Shown here: one piece after another, positions 1 through 7,314 of the stretch
How positions within the stretch are numbered: the first letter of the stretch is position 1
How the letters are laid out: each line of letters begins with the position of its first letter
Assembly: GCF_008364795.1 (NCBI RefSeq)
Contig: NZ_VTTM01000003.1
Location: 310,001-374,000, forward strand
Length of the DNA stretch: 64,000 nucleotides
Source: Azospirillum oryzae
GTDB lineage: Bacteria > Pseudomonadota > Alphaproteobacteria > Azospirillales > Azospirillaceae
Reading direction: 5' to 3'
Made by a program: the position numbers and the translations under genes
Notes under the pieces: generated by a model
What the model saw: only the letters and a program-made list of their open reading frames with translations
Databases searched by the model: none
Told to the model about the DNA's origin: nothing

Positions 1-307
1 CAACCTGCTCCATCAGGTTCTTCGGGGTGCACGGATAGGGCGCCTTGATGTAAACGACCTCCTGGCGGTCGCCGTCTTCCCCACGAACAGGCGGGTGGTC
101 TTCGACATAGTCCGTGATGAGGCGCGTTTTTCCAGACCGTGAAGGGCCATGCAGCAGCATGCATCCCGATTCGCCAGGGGAATTGTCGCGGTCGCGCATG
201 CGGTCGAACTGTTGTCGGATGGTCTCAAGCCCCGGGTAGCGGACATACCAAGCTCGGATGGCTTCGACGGCGCGCATGCGGGCGCTCTTGCTGTCTTCGG
301 TGGTCAT
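1..307 (-). CDS. TnsC/TniB-like AAA ATPase, partial (C-terminus beyond the window)
   Basis: The first 102 residues of a transposition ATPase are visible, starting at the ATG at 305-307. A Walker A motif, GPSRSGKT, lies near residue 55 and matches the P-loop of TniB/TnsC proteins, which link target selection to the transposase. It starts 10 bp after the tnsB stop, so it is the third gene of the tnsABC operon. The window edge cuts the gene, so Walker B and the sensor motifs cannot be checked. The assignment rests on the P-loop and on position directly after a TnsB-type transposase. Confidence 0.75.
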   Translation of the reverse strand, partial: MTTEDSKSARMRAVEAIRAWYVRYPGLETIRQQFDRMRDRDNSPGESGCMLLHGPSRSGKTRLITDYVEDHPPVRGEDGDRQEVVYIKAPYPCTPKNLMEQV

Positions 308-317
308 GGGACGGGCC

Positions 318-2351
318 TCAGATGGTTGAAGGATTGTTCTTGCGCAGGATCTTCGTCGCCCAGGCCTGTGCTGGTGGAGCCGACGGCGGCATGGGGTCGG
401 CGACCTCCTGTGCACTCAAGGCAGGCATTTCGTTCGCAGGCTCGGGAGTAGCGTTGCCATCGGCCGGATCCTTGGGAGTGAAGTCTCCGGGCTGCATGCC
501 GATGTTCTTGAAGCGGGCTACTTTCTTCGTGTGGAACCGGTTCTTCTGGCGGAGAAGCTGGTCAGCCTGGATGCGCAGGTCGTTCAGCGTCGTCATGATG
601 ATGTCGTGGTTGACTGCCCCCGAGGCTCGGGAGTTGGCCAAGCTCACGGCACGTTCCCATTGGAACAGCGTAATACCCGTCGGGAAGTTCGGGTCCGCAG
701 GTCCGACGGTAAACGGCTGACCGGACTTCGGATGGATGACCTCGATGGTGTGGACATCATCCGGATTGATGCGGATCTTTACGGTGTCTTGCGCCTTAAA
801 ATCGGGAAGCGTCCGAATGGCTTGAAGCTCCTGGCTGTTCCAGCGCAGACGCCCCCGCTTAATGCCTTGACGAGTGATGGCGACGTTATCGCTCGGGCGC
901 AGAGCATTCAGAGACTTCATAGACGGAGGGCGGCGCGGTTCGCGACGGGCTTCGGCCTCCTTCCACCGGCGTAACGGGACGTCAACGATGCCCTCGTGAA
1001 CGCTGCGGTGATAGACGTCGAGCACCCAGCGGTGGAAGCGAGCGACGAAGACTTTGAACGGCATCTGCGTTTCTCCTGCCGTCTTCGCGACCAAGGCATC
1101 CCGCACACCGGGATGAGCGGTACCGGTGACTGTGTGGCCGACATTCTCGTTGGCGGTTCGGAAGAAGCGCTCGATCTTGCCTTTGAACTCCGGGCAACCG
1201 ACCGGGGCGTAGGTCATCGTGAAGCCCAGCTGTTGGGAGGCTTCAATGAGGCTCTCGCTGTGGAACTCGGCGCCATGGTCGCAGATGACCTGATCGGGCA
1301 CGCCCCAGCACGGGTACTCGGATTGCACCTCAGGGTAACGTTGCTTCACGTACTCCTTCGGCGTCATCATGTGCCGTAGCGCCATCATCACCGACGTGAC
1401 CGAGGGCGGGGTGAAGCCGATGTAGAAGCCGACGATGCACCGGCTGTAGCGGTCGATGACCGCCGTGATCCATGGCCGCCCCAGGACCGAACCCGTTTCG
1501 TCATCCAACACCTTGAGGTCGACCTGCGTGTGGTCGATTTCCACGAACTCGAGTAGGTCTTTGGCCTCGGGACCGACCATGACCGCTTTGAAGTGATGGT
1601 CGGCGTAGGCCTTGCCGAAGCGCTTCAAGGCTTTCGTGTACTGGTCGATGTCCTTGATGGCCCGCTGGATGGTTCGCAGCGCCGGACAGGCCAACTGCTG
1701 TTCGGGACCGTGTTCAGCGTTCCAGCGTTTGACCTCCTCGAACAGCGCCGCTCGGACATGCTTTGCCTTGTTCTTGGAAGTCGTGAGGTAGACCTCGTTG
1801 ATTGCACACGTCAGCTTTTCCTGGATGAACGGGTGCATCTGGCGCTGTCTGGGACCACGCTTGTGATATTTAGGAACCAGGATGCGGACGTCGCGAGTGC
1901 CTGCCTTTTCCCATTGGCCCAGATGTCGGCACAAGGAGTTCCAGGCGGGCGGATGCGTATCGCCGATCTCCGCGGCGAGTTCATTGATGAATTTTGTAAG
2001 CGGCTTTTTGGATTTGCTGCGGATGCAGCGGTCATGGAAGCCGCGCACGTAGGGCAAGATACGCTGGGCCGCCTTGCGCATGGTCTCCGGCACAGATCCG
2101 AAGTCAACGTTCAGCAACGCTTTGGTCTCGGGATCCAATGCCTTGGCCGGATCCTCCGCCAGTTCGATGGTGCCTTCGACGAAGCCCTGCTCGTATTCGG
2201 CAATGGATTTGGTGATGATTTCGCCGGTCTCGGGATGCTCGAACTGGTAGGCACGGGCACCGTCAGCTTGGCGGGTGACTACCCGGCGAAGCTGGAAGAT
2301 GTTCCCGTCGATGGCGACGAATTGGTCTTTGCGCAAACGCTGGGCGGTCAT
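318..2351 (-). CDS. TnsB/TniA-type DDE transposase
   Basis: This 677-residue protein has an rve-type integrase core with the expected catalytic triad. The first Asp is D273 in EIDHTQVD, the second is D358 in VICDHGAEF, and the Glu is E394 in KGKIERFFRT. An N-terminal DNA-binding part precedes the core, and a Mu-transposase-like beta barrel region follows (about 450-540). Its length fits TnsB/TniA. It cuts and joins the 3' ends of the element and binds terminal repeats. Its start codon overlaps the stop of the TnsA-like gene by 4 bp (ATGA), and the TnsC-like ATPase follows after 10 bp. The C-terminal tail is proline rich and would be the TnsC-contacting end by analogy with Tn7. The frame looks intact and probably active. 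Confidence 0.9.
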   Translation of the reverse strand: MTAQRLRKDQFVAIDGNIFQLRRVVTRQADGARAYQFEHPETGEIITKSIAEYEQGFVEGTIELAEDPAKALDPETKALLNVDFGSVPETMRKAAQRILPYVRGFHDRCIRSKSKKPLTKFINELAAEIGDTHPPAWNSLCRHLGQWEKAGTRDVRILVPKYHKRGPRQRQMHPFIQEKLTCAINEVYLTTSKNKAKHVRAALFEEVKRWNAEHGPEQQLACPALRTIQRAIKDIDQYTKALKRFGKAYADHHFKAVMVGPEAKDLLEFVEIDHTQVDLKVLDDETGSVLGRPWITAVIDRYSRCIVGFYIGFTPPSVTSVMMALRHMMTPKEYVKQRYPEVQSEYPCWGVPDQVICDHGAEFHSESLIEASQQLGFTMTYAPVGCPEFKGKIERFFRTANENVGHTVTGTAHPGVRDALVAKTAGETQMPFKVFVARFHRWVLDVYHRSVHEGIVDVPLRRWKEAEARREPRRPPSMKSLNALRPSDNVAITRQGIKRGRLRWNSQELQAIRTLPDFKAQDTVKIRINPDDVHTIEVIHPKSGQPFTVGPADPNFPTGITLFQWERAVSLANSRASGAVNHDIIMTTLNDLRIQADQLLRQKNRFHTKKVARFKNIGMQPGDFTPKDPADGNATPEPANEMPALSAQEVADPMPPSAPPAQAWATKILRKNNPSTI

Positions 2352-3094
2352 GAGCGTACTCCATCGCCAACGATTCGGATGATTCGGGTGGATGAGCCGA
2401 GCGGAATGCCGAGGTCGGCCTCGATGAACCCTCGGGCGACCAGGCCAAGCACCGCTATCCAGGCTTCGTTGGTTCCGCCCAGCGCTTGATGCACAGCGCC
2501 GAGCGTTGGCAAGGGGCCACGCGCCACCGCAGCGGCCAAAGCGAAGCTCATCGTGCTCGGCAAGGGGATGTCGCGGTGCCGGAACAGGGTCTTCGCGTTG
2601 TTGAGCCGAGAGGACCCCTTCAGGTCGGCATCCGTGATGACCTGGAACCGCATCCCGCGTTCGGAGTAGAGTTCTTTCAGGACGGCAATGCCGTGGACGT
2701 TATCGGGGTTGGTGGCCTCGGCTTCGAGCAGCAAGCTGAGGGCAAGGCGGCCGGACCGCTCCTCGACCACGATGTCCGGCCGGTGAGTACGCGCCGCGCC
2801 GTCGGATCCGAAGACCATCTGTGTCGTTTCGGTGGTGTACGACACCACGACCGGGTCAGCGTCCAGCAGGTAAAATAGGTCAATGTACCAGTACCGTCGG
2901 GCGCCGATCAGGCCAGCCTTCATGCTCGGAAAGAGCAGAACGGGTTTGCGTTCTTTGGTGGGCGCTTTCTTCGGCTTCTGAGGGCTGCGCAAGAGTTTTC
3001 GGCAGCGCGTGGCCTGAAGCTTGAAAATGCCAAGCTCAGGGGTGGCACCGAAAGGTGCAAGGGGGCTGAATTTGCGCATAGGACGCCAATCCAC
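2348..3094 (-). CDS. TnsA-like transposase endonuclease subunit with altered catalytic positions
   Basis: This 248-residue protein sits directly upstream of and overlaps the TnsB gene, which is the tnsA position. Residues 60-127 follow the TnsA N-terminal nuclease layout: a helix ending in FYLLDADPVVVSY, then HRPDIVV with D107, then a strand LSLLLEAEA (124-126). In Tn7 TnsA the catalytic set is Glu, Asp, and Lys in a Q/E-x-K motif. Here the helix carries no obvious first Glu, and the final motif reads E-A-E instead of E-x-K. The C-terminal half (about 150-248) is helical and may contact TnsC. The start is GTG at 3094; an ATG at 3079 is an alternative. It could be a nuclease-dead structural subunit or a diverged active one. 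Confidence 0.65.
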   Translation of the reverse strand: MDWRPMRKFSPLAPFGATPELGIFKLQATRCRKLLRSPQKPKKAPTKERKPVLLFPSMKAGLIGARRYWYIDLFYLLDADPVVVSYTTETTQMVFGSDGAARTHRPDIVVEERSGRLALSLLLEAEATNPDNVHGIAVLKELYSERGMRFQVITDADLKGSSRLNNAKTLFRHRDIPLPSTMSFALAAAVARGPLPTLGAVHQALGGTNEAWIAVLGLVARGFIEADLGIPLGSSTRIIRIVGDGVRS

Positions 3095-3352
3095 TGTGAA
3101 CGTGGCAAGCCGTCGTCAGAAGCCGACGGCAGGTTCAAAGCAGGGGATTAGGCCGATATGATGCCGAAAAAGGCGCGCGAGCCAGCCACCGGGCTGACTA
3201 GAGAGCAATGATATGCGGGGGCGCGATTCGACATGATCACTTTGTACCCTCGGCTGTCGATCCTTGTCAACATGGGTTTTGTCCTTGCTATCAAGTTCGA
3301 CCTGCACGCGATCGGTTCAGACCGTCACGGAGGCAGGGAACCTTCGTTCTGC

Positions 3353-3556
3353 TCAGCACAACCAAGTCAGGATTTCGTCCAGGGAGCGCTTCACCCGCAA
3401 CAAGCGACCGCCGGGCATTTGAAGCAGGCATTCGTCGCCGAAGTCGTCGGCCTCGCTGATACCCAGCACTGTGGAGGCCCGTAGGGCGTGGCGGCGCCCC
3501 TCTATGTCCGTCAGAATCAGGTAGCCTGCGACACGTTCACCCTCGATCGCTTCCAT
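3353..3556 (-). CDS. Small FlbD-like hypothetical protein (67 aa)
   Basis: The ATG at 3556 is chosen because a CAGGAGG ribosome site lies 6 nt upstream. The protein is a short beta-rich polypeptide: a strand (GYLILTDIEG), a segment RHALRASTVLGIS, a second strand pair (CLLQMPGGRLLRVK), then a closing helix SLDEILTWL. This order resembles FlbD-type small proteins (L/T-x-G-x-x-hydrophobic, then DEI). The similarity is by eye and weak. It lies 34 bp downstream of another small gene with the same strong ribosome site, so the two probably form an operon just outside the candidate transposon end. Function unknown. Confidence 0.5.
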   Translation of the reverse strand: MEAIEGERVAGYLILTDIEGRRHALRASTVLGISEADDFGDECLLQMPGGRLLRVKRSLDEILTWLC

Positions 3557-3590
3557 GAGATGCCCTCCTGTCGACTTGTTGAGCGGGCGA

Positions 3591-3836
3591 TCAGAGGTCC
3601 GGGAGGTTGCTGATGGGCAGGACCTGCCCAATGTGGGCCAGGATCTCCACCGGGGTTCCGTTGGCGTTGGTGCGGAGGATATGCGCTCCCCGATACCGAG
3701 GTCGGGCCATCATGCGCTCGATGCGGCTCCAAGCGTCGGTTTCATTGCGGCAGATGACCGGCTCGTCGCGCATCAGTTCCGAGGCATCTGCGGTGCACCG
3801 GTACATCTGTAAGATGATGGCTCCATGATAGGACAT
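3591..3836 (-). CDS. Hypothetical protein (81 aa)
   Basis: An 81-residue frame starts at 3836 with GGAGGG 5 nt upstream, which is good translational evidence. The sequence has no signal peptide or membrane segment. It contains a basic stretch (ARPRYRGAHILR) followed by a strand-like NANGTPVEILAHIG. It matches no family I recognise. It is followed after 34 bp by the FlbD-like small gene on the same strand, which also has a strong ribosome site. The upstream 400 bp is AT-rich and probably holds the promoter. Confidence 0.45.
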   Translation of the reverse strand: MSYHGAIILQMYRCTADASELMRDEPVICRNETDAWSRIERMMARPRYRGAHILRTNANGTPVEILAHIGQVLPISNLPDL

Positions 3837-4254
3837 TTATCCCTCCTGTCATCCATAGGCGGGATAATGTTCCTCAAGTGTTCGGATGTCAATCCTGAAT
3901 CTGTAACGCCGCGAGCCATGCTACCGGAAACTTCCATTGGGTGATAGTCAGCATAAATTTGCACCATCCGAAATGATTACGGTCTGGTTGTGAGAATATT
4001 TCCGCAGTTATGTTGACAAAGAAATCTCGTGGCGCCTGTCTGAGATTTTCAATGCTATGAAATCCTTGTGAATGACTCTGGTGCGACGGTTGGCAAGCGC
4101 GGGATTGGAAATGTATCGGTCAGCAATTTCGCTGGTTTATGAACGGGTTTGGAGAGCGCCTAGCGGCTGAAACCGCGGGTCAAAGAGGAATAAATGCATT
4201 TCCAGTTTCTTGCGGGTGGCGCGCGGCTCTAACTCGGAGCACAGAGCGAGGTTT
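3837..4254. other. AT-rich intergenic region
   Basis: No convincing gene is seen in either strand. The segment is clearly lower in GC than its surroundings. It contains a second TGTTGACA octamer at about 4009-4016, facing the opposite way to the one at 3265-3272, followed by an imperfect hairpin (GAAATCTC ... GAGATTTTC). It probably holds the promoter of the leftward small genes. Confidence 0.4.
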
Positions 4255-4561
4255 TAGTCTGGCTCCTGTGCCGTGATGCCCGAGACAGCATTCGGCGGCT
4301 ATCGAGACCAGCCCACTCGCTACGTTGAAGACCAGTCCCCGGCTGACGGCTGGCTTCGCACCACATCGATCCAAGAGCGTTCCGGCGAACCCACATGTGA
4401 GGATGGTGGCGAGGAAGGCGCTGCCGACACCCAGCCCCTGCCGAGAGTTTGCCGAGGTCGAGGTCTCCGGCCACGAACAGTCGAAGCAGGGGCAGAGAGA
4501 TGCCGACGCAGAGGTAGGGGATAAATGGGACGACATCGAGGATGAAGGTGCGGCAGGTCAA
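4255..4561 (-). pseudogene. MFS transporter N-terminal fragment, frameshifted and truncated
   Basis: The ATG at 4561 overlaps the stop of the upstream PEP-mutase-family gene (ATGA), so this was a translationally coupled second gene. The first about 44 residues contain a transmembrane segment VVPFIPYLCVGISLPLLRLF. The reading frame then shifts near 4430, and the neighbouring frame continues VGSAFLATILTCGFAGTLLD, then RCGAKPAVSRGL and another hydrophobic stretch. This is the TM1-loop-TM2-TM3 pattern of major facilitator transporters of the YfcJ/YhhS type, including the G-x-L-x-D-R-x-G-x-K loop motif. The remaining about 300 residues are missing. Non-functional. Confidence 0.7.
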
Positions 4562-5379
4562 TCTCCGCGGCCAAAGATTGTGTTGAGTTGCTTATTTGAG
4601 GTTCCGGATGCGAGTCCCTTGAACGACCCGACCTTCATCGCTTCCGCCATGCGCATGACCGCGCCCCAGGCCGCCCGCGCCAGCCCGCCGCCGACGCTGA
4701 TCCGCCGCACACCGAGATCGGCGATCTCAGCCTGGGTGGCGTCCGGGCGCATCACAAGCAGGTTGACCGGCTTGGGCGCCACGGCGCGGACCATGCTCGC
4801 AATGTCGGCTTTCTCGATCACGCCGGGCGCGTAGAGGCAATCGGCGCCTGCATCGGCGAAGGCTACCAGCTTGTCGATCGCCTCGGATACCCGCGTGGGA
4901 TCGCTCAGCAGGATTTCGGTACGCGCCACCAGGATGACATCCTCGCCGGTCTGATCGATTGCGGCACGCGCGGTCCGGATGCGTTCGACGGATGTGGCGG
5001 TATCGTAGAAGCCAGATCCGCCATCGGCGCGGATGTCCTCGATCGACAGGCCCGCGACACCAACGTCGACCGCGAGGCGAATGTTCGCAGCCAGTTCCTC
5101 AAGATCGTGGGCGAAGCCGGATTCGAAATCGGCGTTCACCGGGAGGTCCGTGGCGAGGACGAGGTTCCCAAGATGCTCCAGGACATCGTCGAGTTCGACA
5201 CCGTTTTCGGGGCGGCCCTGCGACCAGGAATAGCCTGAACTCGTCGACGCCAAGGCGCTGAAGCCCATGTGCTCCATCATCCTGGCACTGCCGACATCCC
5301 AGGGGTTCGGCAGGATGAAGCAGCCCTCCTCATGGAGTGCAAGGAAGGCCTCACGCTTTTCTGCGATGGTGCGGGCCAT
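4558..5379 (-). CDS. Isocitrate lyase/PEP mutase family protein
   Basis: A 273-residue TIM-barrel enzyme of the phosphoenolpyruvate mutase/isocitrate lyase superfamily. Recognisable parts are the N-terminal LPNPWDVGSARMMEHMGF, the strand PVNADFESGF with the metal-side acidic residues, LSIEDIRADGG, and ILVARTEILL near the barrel end. Members cleave or rearrange C-C or C-P bonds in 2-oxo acids or 2-methylisocitrate-like substrates; the substrate here cannot be told from sequence. AGGAGAT lies 6 nt before the ATG at 5379. It overlaps a ruined MFS transporter gene at its end, so the pair may once have imported and processed one compound. It is divergent from the MYG1-family gene, with 74 bp between the starts. 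Confidence 0.85.
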   Translation of the reverse strand: MARTIAEKREAFLALHEEGCFILPNPWDVGSARMMEHMGFSALASTSSGYSWSQGRPENGVELDDVLEHLGNLVLATDLPVNADFESGFAHDLEELAANIRLAVDVGVAGLSIEDIRADGGSGFYDTATSVERIRTARAAIDQTGEDVILVARTEILLSDPTRVSEAIDKLVAFADAGADCLYAPGVIEKADIASMVRAVAPKPVNLLVMRPDATQAEIADLGVRRISVGGGLARAAWGAVMRMAEAMKVGSFKGLASGTSNKQLNTIFGRGD

Positions 5380-5453
5380 GGTTCATCTCCTAAAAGAGGG
5401 CTGTAAGATGCAGATTTCCGAGGGCTGTCCTGGAATCCATCTGGAGGAAAACC

Positions 5454-6455
5454 ATGACGAAGTGCCTTCGGCTTGTCACCCACGGTGGCTCGTTCCACTG
5501 CGATGAGGTGCTGGCATACGCCATCCTGTGCCGGGCCCTGCTGCCCGAGGCGCTGGCCGCCTCCACGCTGATGCGCACCCGCGACCAGGGCGTTATCGAG
5601 GCCGCTGACATTGTCTGGGACGTCGGCGGCGTCTTCGATCCCACGCGGGGGCGCTTCGACCACCATCAGCGCGGTGCCCCGGTGCGTCCTGACGGGTCGC
5701 CCTACTCCTCGGCGGGCCTGCTGTGGGCCGCCTTCGGCCATGACGCGGTGCGCGCCATCCTGGCTGGACGTGGCGACGAGAACGTCGTCGGGAAGATCTG
5801 GACGGAGATGGACGAACAGGTAATTCGCCTCGTCGACCTAGCTGACAACGGCAAGCGCCCTGTCCCTGACTTCGGCGACGAGGGCCTCGACCGGGCGGCC
5901 CGAATCGCCGACGGGATGGCTCTGTCGTCCCTGGTCGAGGTCCTGAACCTGCCCTGGGATGCCGACGTGATCGACCGGGCTCTGGCCGAGGACGAGCGCT
6001 TCGCCCGGGCCGCCGAGATCGCGGGCGCCTTCCTCGACGGTCGCGTCGAGCAGATCCGCGCCCGCATCGCCGCCCGCGACATCGTGCTGGAGGCGCATGC
6101 CCGCTCGGCCGACCCGCGCGTGCTGGAGCTCGACCGCGGCATGCCCTGGCAGGGACCGGCGCATGATGCAGACCTGCCGGTGCTGTTCGCCGTCTACCCG
6201 GATAAGGGCGGCGACGCTTGGATGGTCGGCTGCATGCCGCCGGAGCCGGGTAGCTTCGCCCAGAAGCTGCCGCTGCCCGCGGCCTGGGCAGGCCTGCGCG
6301 ACGCCGAACTTGCCCGCGTGTCCAAGGTGTCGGATGCTGTGTTCTGCCACCTGAACCGCTTCATCGCCGCTGCCCGCTCGCGCGAGGGCGCGCTGGCGAT
6401 GGCCCGAATCGCCCTCGGCCTTGCCCGCGAACCGGCGGGGTTGGGCGCCAAATAA
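5454..6455 (+). CDS. MYG1 family protein (UPF0160, DHH-like metal-dependent hydrolase)
   Basis: 333 residues beginning with THGGSFHCDEVLAYAIL, the hallmark N-terminal motif of the MYG1 family, whose His and Asp residues bind metal as in DHH phosphoesterases. A second metal motif, FDPTRGRFDHHQRG, follows at about residue 58. The central helical part and the C-terminal EPGSFAQKLPLPAAWAGLRD block also fit the family. Eukaryotic MYG1 is a 3'-5' RNA exonuclease; bacterial members are little studied, so the activity here is inferred. A GGAGG site sits 6 nt before the ATG. The preceding gene is divergent, and the gene stands alone. Confidence 0.9.
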   Translation: MTKCLRLVTHGGSFHCDEVLAYAILCRALLPEALAASTLMRTRDQGVIEAADIVWDVGGVFDPTRGRFDHHQRGAPVRPDGSPYSSAGLLWAAFGHDAVRAILAGRGDENVVGKIWTEMDEQVIRLVDLADNGKRPVPDFGDEGLDRAARIADGMALSSLVEVLNLPWDADVIDRALAEDERFARAAEIAGAFLDGRVEQIRARIAARDIVLEAHARSADPRVLELDRGMPWQGPAHDADLPVLFAVYPDKGGDAWMVGCMPPEPGSFAQKLPLPAAWAGLRDAELARVSKVSDAVFCHLNRFIAAARSREGALAMARIALGLAREPAGLGAK

Positions 6456-6590
6456 CGCTGCAACCGGCTTCTTGCTGGTGAGCACGTTTGCGCAGATGCC
6501 CAAGCTGCCCGATTGAAGGTGGAACTCGCCGCTTCAAGATCGGAGGCGATGAGTTCCGCATGTGCGCCGACAAGCGTCGGGAAGGCTGGA

Positions 6591-7214
6591 TCAGGTTGGG
6601 ATCAGGGCAGCGACCTCCCGGTCGGCGTTTTGGTCGCTGGCGGCGAGTCCCGCAGCCACCCCGGCTCGGTCTTCGGCGGATCGGTTCTGGCTCATCTTGC
6701 GCTTGCCCTGAATGCGCGTGATCGGGAGCCGCAGCCCGACGATGCCCCGCAGCTGCGCGCGGATGAAGTCGACCGGTGCGTCCGCGACGGCCCATGGTGC
6801 GGCGCGGCGACCCTCGTGCAGGTCTGTCAGTCGCGTGACCACCTCCAGCAGGCGATCCGCGTCGTCGAAGAACTCGGCCGGGCCGTAGGCATGCACCGCG
6901 ATGTAGTTCCAGGTCGGCACCACTTTCCCATGCTCTTCCTTCGATGGGTACGAGGATGGTGAGACGTATGCCTCCGGCCCGGTGAACAGGACCATGGCCT
7001 CGCCTAGGGACTGCTGCTTCCATTGCGGGTTGGCGCGGGCCAGATGACCGTAGAGGGTGCCACAAGGACCCTCATCAGGCGCATGGAACAGCGGCAATGG
7101 CGTCGCCATCAGTCCCTCGTCGGTGGCGGTCACAAGGTTGGCGAGGCGCGTCTCCCGCATCAGCGCATGCAGGGTCGGCAGATCATCCTCGCGAAATGCG
7201 GGCGGGACATACAT
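6591..7214 (-). CDS. PaiB-family FMN-binding protein
   Basis: 207 residues, matching the PaiB/FMN-binding split-barrel family throughout: the opening MYVPPAFREDD, the barrel strand NLVTATDEGLMATPLPLF, the SPSSYPSKEEHGKVVPTWNY block that forms the flavin/heme pocket, and the C-terminal LRGIVGLRLPITRIQGKRKMSQN. Family members are named as negative regulators of sporulation and protease genes in Bacillus, but in proteobacteria they are probably flavin-dependent oxidoreductases. It is divergent from a MocR-type regulator, a common arrangement in which the MocR protein controls the flavoprotein gene. The start at 7214 gives the expected N-terminus. Confidence 0.9.
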   Translation of the reverse strand: MYVPPAFREDDLPTLHALMRETRLANLVTATDEGLMATPLPLFHAPDEGPCGTLYGHLARANPQWKQQSLGEAMVLFTGPEAYVSPSSYPSKEEHGKVVPTWNYIAVHAYGPAEFFDDADRLLEVVTRLTDLHEGRRAAPWAVADAPVDFIRAQLRGIVGLRLPITRIQGKRKMSQNRSAEDRAGVAAGLAASDQNADREVAALIPT

Positions 7215-7238
7215 CGGGGTGTCTCCACGTCAGGGCGT

Positions 7239-7308
7239 GGGCTGGACCATGGGCTGGAACTGGTTCACGATAAACATCCAGTTTTCCACCTTTTTGCTGG
7301 GCCAGTTT
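7239..7308. promoter_or_regulatory. Candidate MocR operator region between paiB-like and mocR-like genes
   Basis: The 100-bp divergent intergenic region holds a direct repeat GGGCTGGA at 7239-7246 and 7251-7258, a 12-bp period. It is followed by an inverted CCAG at about 7279 and a palindromic CTGGGCCAG at about 7296-7305. MocR/GabR/PdxR proteins usually bind direct repeats with a nearby inverted half-site in such divergent regions, so this is the likely binding site. Confidence 0.45.
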
Positions 7309-7314
7309 AGCGAT

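Larger units (their letters stand above)
1..3272. mobile_element. Right part of a Tn7/Tn5053-like transposon (tnsABC operon)
   Basis: Three consecutive minus-strand genes encode a TnsA-like endonuclease subunit, a DDE transposase of the TnsB/TniA type and a TnsC/TniB AAA ATPase. This is the core of a heteromeric Tn7-like transposon. The operon reads leftward, so by analogy with Tn7 the tnsA-proximal end should lie just right of 3094 and the rest of the element extends left, out of the window. The octamer at 3265-3272, which reads TGTTGACA on the minus strand, is a plausible terminal sequence because such elements usually begin TGT. No second end or target duplication is visible, so this boundary is only a guess. 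The element itself is well supported; its extent is not. Confidence 0.45.
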
